This document shows, piece by piece, positions 1 to 4,589 of a stretch of DNA of 6,207 bases. The translations under genes were made by a program, and so were the position numbers. The first letter of the stretch is position 1, and each line of letters starts with the position of its first letter. Source of the DNA: Pseudomonadota bacterium (GTDB lineage Bacteria; Desulfobacterota; Desulfobacteria; Desulfobacterales; ETH-SRB1). The notes under the pieces were generated by a model. The model saw only the letters and a list, made by a program, of their open reading frames with translations. It was not told where the DNA came from and searched no databases. The DNA is taken from positions 1-6,207 of the forward strand of contig JAHIKR010000197.1 in the NCBI GenBank assembly GCA_018897415.1. Direction: 5' to 3'.

Positions 1-112
1 ACTCGAAACCCTGGCCCAGACCGTGTCTACAGATTAGCAGACTGATTCCCTGGCTTAAACCGTAAAGTGCGGTACATACCAGGGCAGGATAGCACGTAGC
101 ACCAGGGCGGGC
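1..112. repeat. GC-richer non-coding stretch with nested CCCTGG/CCAGGG inverted repeats
   Basis: I recognise no gene here. The stretch is clearly richer in G+C (by eye about 55-57%) than the AT-rich sequence that follows. It holds CCCTGG at 9-14 and 48-53 and CCAGGG at 79-84 and 102-107, so 9-14 can pair with 102-107 and 48-53 with 79-84 in a nested fold. Inside the inner pair, ACCG (59-62) can pair with CGGT (70-73) around a 7-base loop. It could be a structured RNA, one end of another palindromic repeat, or the tail of a gene entering from the left: the plus strand reads LETLAQTVSTD then a stop at 35-37. It does not show the conserved P4 segments of RNase P RNA or the conserved SRP RNA tip. 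Confidence 0.4.
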
Positions 113-226
113 AAATCCGAATACCAAATCAGAAAATGACCAAAACTAAGTAATTGGAAATCAGTGGTTTTTGTTATTGGAGCATTTGTATTTTTGTCAT
201 TGTTTCGTATTTCGTGCTTCGGATTT
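113..226. repeat. AT-rich inverted-repeat element with AAATCCGAA ends
   Basis: The ends are a perfect 9-bp inverted pair, AAATCCGAA (113-121) and TTCGGATTT (218-226). Further in, AATGACCAAAA (135-145) pairs with TTTTTGTCATT (191-201) at 10 of 11 positions. The right arm also carries the iterated motif TTTCGTATTTCGTGCTTCGG. I recall elements built from this CGAAGCACGAAAT vocabulary as common between genes in deltaproteobacterial and planctomycete genomes, but cannot verify copy number here. There is no coding capacity. It lies just downstream of the zinc-ribbon gene, so it would fall in the 3' untranslated region of that transcript. Confidence 0.55.
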
Positions 227-234
227 CAAATTTC

Positions 235-262
235 TGACCGAAAAATATGAGGTTTTTGGTCA
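235..262 (-). other. AT-rich hairpin just after the zinc-ribbon stop codon
   Basis: TGACCGAAAAA (235-245) and TTTTTGGTCA (253-262) pair with one bulged base (G240). It starts four bases past the TAG stop of the gene at 267-974, so it could end or stabilise that transcript. The T-run is inside the stem and no T-run follows it, so it is not a standard intrinsic terminator. It may instead be an outer part of the neighbouring repeat, which uses the same GACC/GGTC words. Confidence 0.3.
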
Positions 263-266
263 GCCA

Positions 267-974
267 CTATGTATCCTTCCAGTAAATTATTCTCTGACAA
301 CTGGGACAGAACTTCAAGCTGTCACAGCGCCGAAGATCATTATACATCTGGGAAGGAATGTTCATATTGCATCCACGGCACACCGCATCCTTTACAGGTG
401 CAACCGCAATTCCTCCAGCCTTGTCTCTTACCTTAAAATATATTTTTAACAACTGAGGATCAATTTTACTGGAAAATCTCTTCCATTCAGCATCAAGTTC
501 AGCAAGTCTTTTATTATTCTTTTCTGTTTCACGAGTTATAGTCTGCTTTTCACTATTAACCTGCTCTGAAAGTTTTTTATATTCATTATCTCTATCAGCT
601 AAAACTCTCTCGATATCATCCATTTGTTCAAGGCCTTCGAGCATTTGATCTTCAATTTGAGAATTTATTGTCTTAACATCTTCAATTTCCTTTAATAATG
701 ACTGGTATTCCTTGTTTGTTTTAATAAATCCAAGCCTCTCCTGACTTTTTTTTAACCGGGAGGTATTCATTTCTATATCAGATTTATATGAACGATAATT
801 CTTTTCCAGATCATCAAGCCTTAATTCTTCATCTTTCGTAGTCTGCTCAAACTCATTAAGCATAGAAGAAAGACTGTCCAGCCTTTGAGTAACGTTACTT
901 AGAATCGATCTAATTCTGTTGCTTTCTGTCTCGATCCCTTGAAGTTTTACCAAATTATCTATCTGTTCCTTCAT
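267..974 (-). CDS. Coiled-coil protein with C-terminal C4-type zinc ribbon (DUF164/zf-RING_7 family)
   Basis: A 235-residue protein beginning MKEQIDNL. Roughly residues 10-165 are charged, heptad-like helix rich in E, K, L and Q, as expected of a long antiparallel coiled coil. The C-terminus holds the zinc ribbon: C199-x2-C202 and C223-x2-C226 flank the family-typical NMNIPSQMYNDL segment. Length and architecture match the C4 zinc-ribbon family (Rv2229c of Mycobacterium, CdsZ of Chlamydia), whose cellular role is not firmly established; nucleic-acid or protein binding is usually proposed. No signal peptide or membrane segment is visible, so it should be cytoplasmic. The frame stays open upstream to 1097, but the extra 41 residues are read from a palindromic repeat, so I place the start at the ATG at 974. 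Its Shine-Dalgarno is poor: GAGG sits only 2 bases from the ATG. A TTG at 989 is a weaker alternative. It lies downstream of the Nif3 gene, a pairing seen in many bacteria. Confidence 0.87.
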   Translation of the reverse strand: MKEQIDNLVKLQGIETESNRIRSILSNVTQRLDSLSSMLNEFEQTTKDEELRLDDLEKNYRSYKSDIEMNTSRLKKSQERLGFIKTNKEYQSLLKEIEDVKTINSQIEDQMLEGLEQMDDIERVLADRDNEYKKLSEQVNSEKQTITRETEKNNKRLAELDAEWKRFSSKIDPQLLKIYFKVRDKAGGIAVAPVKDAVCRGCNMNIPSQMYNDLRRCDSLKFCPSCQRIIYWKDT

Positions 975-993
975 ATCCTCAACTCGCAAGTTA

Positions 994-1081
994 GGGGCTT
1001 CGCCCCAATTGGAATATTGGAAGAATGGAACAATGGAATGATGGGTTCTTCTACCCACTATTCCATTATTCCAACATTCCA
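994..1081. repeat. Palindromic TGGAAT-rich repeat with GGGGC/GCCCC hairpin
   Basis: A small perfect hairpin, GGGGC-TTC-GCCCC (994-1006), is followed by a larger imperfect palindrome, 1010-1081. Its left arm is made of iterated TGGAAnnA units and ends in ATGGGT; its right arm, read on the other strand, gives TGGAATGTTGGAATAATGG and ends in GTGGGT. The left arm has about one unit more than the right. It sits in the 188-bp gap between the Nif3 and zinc-ribbon genes, ending 19 bases before the zinc-ribbon start codon, and so forms a stem-loop in the leader of that gene. I recall TTGGAATATTGGAA-type palindromes next to GGGGCTTCGCCCC as a recurrent intergenic element of deltaproteobacteria; copy number cannot be checked here. 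Confidence 0.65.
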
Positions 1082-1162
1082 TGTAGGTAGCACGCACGAA
1101 ATGCTGCTAAAAGAGTTATAATGTAAATAAGTTGTAGAAATTCCGAGACATCTAATAAATCA

Positions 1163-2281
1163 TTACAAAATAACGAACGGATCCTTTTCGAGTTTACATG
1201 CCTCAACTTTTACATCAAACTCACTTTCAACAAGAACATTCTGAAGACGTTCTGCCAGCACTTCAACTATTAAATGCTCAGATGCAAAATGTCCTATATC
1301 AATCAAGCCCAGATTTGCGGCCTCGACAGCTCTTGCATCATGATAACGCAGATCTCCGCTTATATAAACTTGAGATCCAGATGAAAAAAAGTCATTCATC
1401 AGGCTTGACCCGCTGCCGGTGCACACAGATACAGACTTAACAGGCAGATCTGGTTTTCCGGCGATTGTTACTGATTTCAGTTTAAGTATTTTTTTAATTT
1501 CCAATGCAAAATCTGCGAGCTCTTTTTTCTCATCAAGCTCTCCAATACGACCAATGCCCTGAGCATTCTCTTGAGTTATAAGCGGATAAATATCATACGC
1601 CATCAGCTCATAAGGGTGATCCTTTCTCACATGCTGGATAACGCTTTTGAGATCACTTTTTTGTACAATGGTTTCTATTCTTATCTCATCTGTCTGGGTA
1701 ATTTCACCTGGTTTGCCGATAAATGGATTTGTCTGAGAGCCTGGCCTGAAAGTACCTTTTCCTTTATTCCTGAAAGAGCAGCATGAATAATTTCCAATTT
1801 CCCCTGTCTTGGTTTCAAAAAGTGAGTCTAAAACTTTCTGCTCATACTCAACAGGTACGTAAAATACAAGCTTGTAATTTTCTGCCCCCCTGACCTTTCC
1901 CAGAACTTTCAGGTTCTTTAGACCGATACGTCTTGCGATAATATCGTTTATACCATCTTTTGCGCTGTCGAGGTTGGTATGTGCTGAAAATATACCTGTG
2001 CGGTGCCTAACAGCCATATTAATCACATAACCAACAGGAGTGCTGAAATCAATGGATTTTAAAGGGCGAAATATCAGTGGATGATGTACAATGATCAGGT
2101 CGACATCTTTGCTGCAGGCGGCCTCAACAACATCGGGAGCAGCATCCAAAGCGATCCAAACTTTTTTTACCGGCCAGTCATTTTGCCCAACCTGTAATCC
2201 GACATTATCCCATTCTTCAGCAAGATGGGATGGTGCAAGGCTTTCCATCACCTTAATGATATCAGATATTGTTACAATCAT
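1163..2281 (-). CDS. Nif3-like dinuclear metal center protein (YqfO type)
   Basis: A 372-residue protein, the usual length of the long (YqfO-type) Nif3 family. The N-terminal half has the family signature LAEEWDNVGLQVG (residues 20-32), the metal-binding pair in IIVHHPLIF (H66, H67) and SAHTNLDSAKDG (D105). The C-terminal half supplies H331 and E335 in DIGHFASE, completing the expected two-metal site. Residues about 130-235 form the insert domain, resembling PII/CutA folds, that separates long from short members. Nif3 proteins form toroidal hexamers in the cytoplasm. They are often labelled GTP cyclohydrolase 1 type 2 homologues, but a physiological reaction is not settled. The start at 2281 is supported because the family motif begins soon after it. 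There is no AGGAGG upstream, only a weak GTGAT, and the start codon lies 11 bases beyond the T-run of a terminator. The zinc-ribbon gene follows after 188 bases. Confidence 0.93.
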   Translation of the reverse strand: MIVTISDIIKVMESLAPSHLAEEWDNVGLQVGQNDWPVKKVWIALDAAPDVVEAACSKDVDLIIVHHPLIFRPLKSIDFSTPVGYVINMAVRHRTGIFSAHTNLDSAKDGINDIIARRIGLKNLKVLGKVRGAENYKLVFYVPVEYEQKVLDSLFETKTGEIGNYSCCSFRNKGKGTFRPGSQTNPFIGKPGEITQTDEIRIETIVQKSDLKSVIQHVRKDHPYELMAYDIYPLITQENAQGIGRIGELDEKKELADFALEIKKILKLKSVTIAGKPDLPVKSVSVCTGSGSSLMNDFFSSGSQVYISGDLRYHDARAVEAANLGLIDIGHFASEHLIVEVLAERLQNVLVESEFDVKVEACKLEKDPFVIL

Positions 2282-2292
2282 TTTTCAATCAC

Positions 2293-2322
2293 AAAAAAGG
2301 CGTGGTTCTTTATAACCACGCC
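2293..2322 (-). terminator. Intrinsic terminator of the rpoD-tRNA transcript
   Basis: A perfect 9-bp GC-rich stem, GGCGTGGTT (2299-2307) with AACCACGCC (2314-2322), closes a 6-base loop. On the minus strand it is followed directly by six T residues (2293-2298). The plus strand has no T-run, so the signal acts on minus-strand transcription only. It would end transcripts coming from the tRNA and rpoD. It sits just 11 bases before the Nif3 start codon, so Nif3 expression needs read-through or a promoter that I cannot identify. Confidence 0.85.
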
Positions 2323-2329
2323 ACAAGAA

Positions 2330-2471
2330 GAGACCTTTGAAAAACGTCCCCTTTTGCCCGATTTCTGCGTCTGACTCAAATTTTAATCCTCAAAATACTC
2401 AATGCATTCCTCCGGTTAAAATTTTCGTCCTCCTTGAACTCGAACAAAATTGAACATTTTTCAAGGGTCTC
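2330..2471. mobile_element. 142-bp MITE-like element with 18-bp terminal inverted repeats and AAGAA target duplication
   Basis: The left end GAGACCTTTGAAAAACGT (2330-2347) and right end ACATTTTTCAAGGGTCTC (2454-2471) are inverted copies matching at 16 of 18 positions. The direct repeat AAGAA abuts both ends exactly (2325-2329 and 2472-2476), as expected of a 5-bp target site duplication. A second, internal inverted pair is AAATTTTAA (2378-2386) with TTAAAATTT (2416-2424). There is no transposase or credible ORF, so movement would need an enzyme supplied from elsewhere. Removing the element and one AAGAA leaves the tRNA 3' end only 8 bases from the terminator stem, a normal arrangement, which supports insertion into a once-compact tRNA-terminator unit. 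I recall similar GAGACC...TTGAAAAA repeats in Desulfobacterales, without being able to confirm it. Confidence 0.82.
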
Positions 2472-2477
2472 AAGAAA

Positions 2478-2550
2478 TGGGCCCACCTGGGTTCGAACCA
2501 GGGACCGACCGGTTATGAGCCGGTGGCTCTGCCAGCTGAGCTATGGGCCC
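2478..2550 (-). tRNA. tRNA with CAT anticodon (elongator Met, or Ile2 if lysidine-modified)
   Basis: A full 73-base cloverleaf. The acceptor stem GGGCCCA/TGGGCCC is perfect over 7 bp with discriminator A. The D arm is GCTC/GAGC, the anticodon stem ACCGG/CCGGT closes the loop CTCATAA (anticodon CAT), and the T arm CCTGG/CCAGG closes TTCGAAC. The variable loop is 5 bases. The G1-C72 pair argues against initiator tRNA, which has a mismatch there. Sequence alone does not firmly separate elongator Met from the Ile2 species that TilS modifies to read AUA. No CCA is encoded: TTTCTT follows the discriminator, so CCA must be added by nucleotidyltransferase. It lies 54 bases after rpoD with no terminator between, so it may be co-transcribed. 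Confidence 0.95.
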
Positions 2551-2572
2551 GCAAATTAAGTTAGAATTTGAT

Positions 2573-2601
2573 TCACTAACTTTATGGAAACTTTTTGTCA
2601 A
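2573..2601 (-). promoter_or_regulatory. Possible sigma-70 promoter for the tRNA
   Basis: A perfect -35 hexamer TTGACA (2596-2601, minus strand) starts three bases after the rpoD stop codon. At the ideal 17-base spacing the -10 position reads TAGTGA (2573-2578), which matches TATAAT poorly. Transcription would start near 2566, about 16 bases before the mature tRNA. The -35 and position are good and the -10 is weak, so read-through from rpoD is an equal possibility. Confidence 0.4.
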
Positions 2602-2604
2602 GTA

Positions 2605-4371
2605 TTAGGTTTCGATAAAACTTTTCAATTTACGGCTTCTAGTTGGATGCCTTAGTTTTCTCAAAGCCTTTGCCTCTATCTGCCTGATTCTTTCTCGTGT
2701 TACCGCAAAATCCTGCCCGACCTCCTCAAGAGTATGATCTGCTTTCTCACCTATTCCAAATCGCATACGTAAAACCTTTTCTTCTCTCGGAGTTAATGTC
2801 GCAAGAACTTTTCTTGTCTGTTCCGCGAGATTCAGACTTACAGCAGCATCTGAAGGAAGCATGAATTTTTTATCCTCAATAAAATCACCGAGATGGCTGT
2901 CTTCTTCTTCGCCGATAGGGGTCTCCAGTGAAATGGGTTCTCGTGCAATCTTTAATACCTTGCGGACCTTATCAATAGGAATCTCCATTTTATTCGCTAT
3001 CTCCTCTGGCTTTGGCTCACGCCCAAGTTCCTGCACCAAGTATCTGGATGTACGGATTAACTTATTAATAGTTTCGATCATATGAACTGGAATACGAATG
3101 GTCCTCGCTTGATCAGCAATTGCCCTGGTTATGGCCTGCCTTATCCACCATGTTGCATAAGTGCTGAATTTATAGCCACGGCGGTATTCAAATTTATCCA
3201 CTGCTTTCATAAGACCTATATTGCCTTCCTGAATCAAATCAAGAAACTGAAGACCTCTATTTGTATATTTTTTTGCGATGCTAACAACCAGCCGTAAATT
3301 CGCTCTGGTCAACTCTCTCTTGGCTGCTTTAGCTATTGTATGTCCTTCGTCAACACTCGACATAATTCTTTTTAAAGTCCGGCTGTTAGCCTTTATGGCA
3401 TATTCTTTTTCTTCTATCTTTTCATAGATCTTCTTAAGTTCCACAAAAAGTAAAGTCCTCTCCTCCTTTGTCAAATCACAACTGCGGTTAATCCATTTAA
3501 CAAATTTTTTCTCTGTCTTTAAATTAGCGCGAAATTCCGTAACTGACACATCAACTGTATCTGCATACATAGAAATCATTTTACTCGTAGAATCGAACCA
3601 TTCTATCTGGCCCCTTATAATATTCTCAATCTTATTTATTACTTTCCCTTCTAGACGCCAATTTTTTAATAAGTCGAATATTTTATTATTTCTTCGAGTT
3701 ATACGGTTTCTGATGCGACGCTGTTCAGATAGGGTTAATTTTGACGAAAATAGTTCTTCCCTGTATGCTTTATTTTCTTCGTCAATCTGTGCAATCGAAC
3801 GAATGGTGCTTAAAAACCTCTCAATCTGTAGTACTTCATCAACATATGTATCTCCTTCGTCAACATCTCTTAACACATGTTTTGGACGAAGCTTGCCACT
3901 TTCAATATGTTTCCCTAAATCTAAAATACATTCTACTCCAGTCGTGATATCTATAAGCGCCCTTAAAACGGCCTGTTCGCCGGCCTCAATCTCCTTGGCT
4001 ATTACAACCTCTCCTTCTCTGCTTAAGAGGGTAACAAGCCCCATCTCACGTAAATACATCTTAACAGGATCAGTTACTGTACCAAAATCATCAACAGAAA
4101 CTTCCTCACTTTGATCGAATTTTTCTTTTGGCTCTACTTGGTTATCCGCTACATTGTATTTCTTTCCATCCACGATATCAATATCAAGATCGTCAAACAT
4201 CATTAGAGTTTCATCAAATTGATCAGAAGATAACATATCTTCTGGAAATACCTTGTTAATCTCGTCATAAGTTAAAGAACCTTGCTTTTTACCTTTTGCA
4301 ATCAGTTTGTTCAATTCTTGTTTATTGACCTTCTTTGCATTTTTCCGTTTTGCAGCGGATTTAGTTGCCAT
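2605..4371 (-). CDS. rpoD: RNA polymerase primary sigma factor RpoD (sigma-70)
   Basis: A 588-residue protein with all sigma-70 regions. A lysine-rich start leads into region 1.1 (about 18-68, with LTYDEINKVFPEDM). Region 1.2 follows (about 100-132, DPVKMYLREMGLVTLLSREGE). The acidic, variable non-conserved region spans about 135-345. Region 2 (about 347-425) carries LTRANLRLVVSIAKKY, the core-binding FLDLIQEGNIGLMKAVDKF, and the -10 melting and recognition segment YKFSTYATWWIRQAITRAIADQ. Region 3 covers about 426-510, with HMIETINKL and ISLETPIGEEEDSHLGDFIED. Region 4 (about 520-588) includes LTPREEKVLRMRFGIG and the -35 helix-turn-helix with VTRERIRQIEAKALRKLR. This full set, including region 1.1, marks the housekeeping factor rather than an RpoS or RpoH type. 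The ATG at 4371 has an AGGAGG at good spacing. It follows dnaG, as in the macromolecular synthesis operon, and precedes a tRNA. Confidence 0.98.
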   Translation of the reverse strand: MATKSAAKRKNAKKVNKQELNKLIAKGKKQGSLTYDEINKVFPEDMLSSDQFDETLMMFDDLDIDIVDGKKYNVADNQVEPKEKFDQSEEVSVDDFGTVTDPVKMYLREMGLVTLLSREGEVVIAKEIEAGEQAVLRALIDITTGVECILDLGKHIESGKLRPKHVLRDVDEGDTYVDEVLQIERFLSTIRSIAQIDEENKAYREELFSSKLTLSEQRRIRNRITRRNNKIFDLLKNWRLEGKVINKIENIIRGQIEWFDSTSKMISMYADTVDVSVTEFRANLKTEKKFVKWINRSCDLTKEERTLLFVELKKIYEKIEEKEYAIKANSRTLKRIMSSVDEGHTIAKAAKRELTRANLRLVVSIAKKYTNRGLQFLDLIQEGNIGLMKAVDKFEYRRGYKFSTYATWWIRQAITRAIADQARTIRIPVHMIETINKLIRTSRYLVQELGREPKPEEIANKMEIPIDKVRKVLKIAREPISLETPIGEEEDSHLGDFIEDKKFMLPSDAAVSLNLAEQTRKVLATLTPREEKVLRMRFGIGEKADHTLEEVGQDFAVTRERIRQIEAKALRKLRHPTRSRKLKSFIET

Positions 4372-4380
4372 ATATTTCAG

Positions 4381-4386
4381 CCTCCT
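4381..4386 (-). promoter_or_regulatory. Ribosome binding site of rpoD
   Basis: AGGAGG on the minus strand, 9 bases before the ATG at 4371, is a full match to the anti-Shine-Dalgarno. It fixes the rpoD start and contrasts with the poor sites of the Nif3 and zinc-ribbon genes. Confidence 0.85.
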
Positions 4387-4421
4387 AATGACTCCAGAAT
4401 TATTATTACAAAACTTTTAGC

Positions 4422-4589
4422 TTAACCTAAATTGAGCGATTTTTTACTCTACCTGCACCAATCTTTTGCGCATCAAGGACTTGCGAAAAGTCTCGACATA
4501 TCCATTGGTGTGCCTACGCTTTTCGCAAACCTTGCTGCATCAATATCTTGGCACATTTCTTCGCAAAAAAGCGCTCAACTTAGGTTTAA
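4422..4589. repeat. Long imperfect palindromic repeat between dnaG and rpoD
   Basis: The outer arms are AACCTAAATTGAGCG (4424-4438) and CGCTCAACTTAGGTT (4572-4586), inverted copies with one mismatch, flanked by TTAA (4422-4425 and 4586-4589). Pairing continues inward along most of the element, with CATCAAGG near 4471 facing CCTTGCTGCAT near 4530. It reaches a perfect 10-bp pair, TTGCGAAAAG (4481-4490) with CTTTTCGCAA (4519-4528). The whole unit could fold into one hairpin of about 160 bases. No protein is encoded. It fills almost the whole gap between dnaG and rpoD, and its right arm overlaps the 3' end of dnaG. A MITE or palindromic-unit origin is likely from the shape. As RNA it could affect processing or relative expression of dnaG and rpoD, but that is inference. 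Confidence 0.7.

Noticed and set aside
1..112. RNase P RNA, SRP RNA or tmRNA fragment
   Set aside because: I looked for the conserved GAGGAAAGTCC and ACAGAA segments of RNase P, the SRP tip GGAAGGAAGCAGC and a tRNA-like 3' end on both strands. None is present.
1..112. Open minus-strand frame through the left edge
   Set aside because: The frame has no start with a binding site, runs into a repeat, contains unusual cysteines and gives no recognisable family, so chance openness in a GC-richer patch is enough to explain it.
975..1097. N-terminal extension of the zinc-ribbon protein
   Set aside because: It is translated from a palindromic repeat and is unlike the family. The ATG at 974 fits family length.
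1105..1140. Promoter for the zinc-ribbon gene (TATAAC near 1117-1122 on the minus strand)
   Set aside because: No acceptable -35 lies at 16-18 bases, and the Nif3 gene just upstream could supply the transcript.
2330..2471. Small peptide gene inside the MITE-like element (GGAGG before an ATG)
   Set aside because: The frame is ATG CAT TGA, only two codons, so the binding-site-like words have no coding meaning here.
3713..4114. Plus-strand 133-residue open frame inside rpoD
   Set aside because: It lies antisense to a full-length conserved sigma factor, is serine-rich in the way of an antisense shadow, and has no family resemblance.
4402..4431. rpoD promoter with its -35 inside the repeat arm
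   Set aside because: AATAAT (4402-4407) is a good -10 and TTTAGG (4426-4431) lies 18 bases away, but the -35 matches only about three positions and AT-rich sequence yields such boxes easily.
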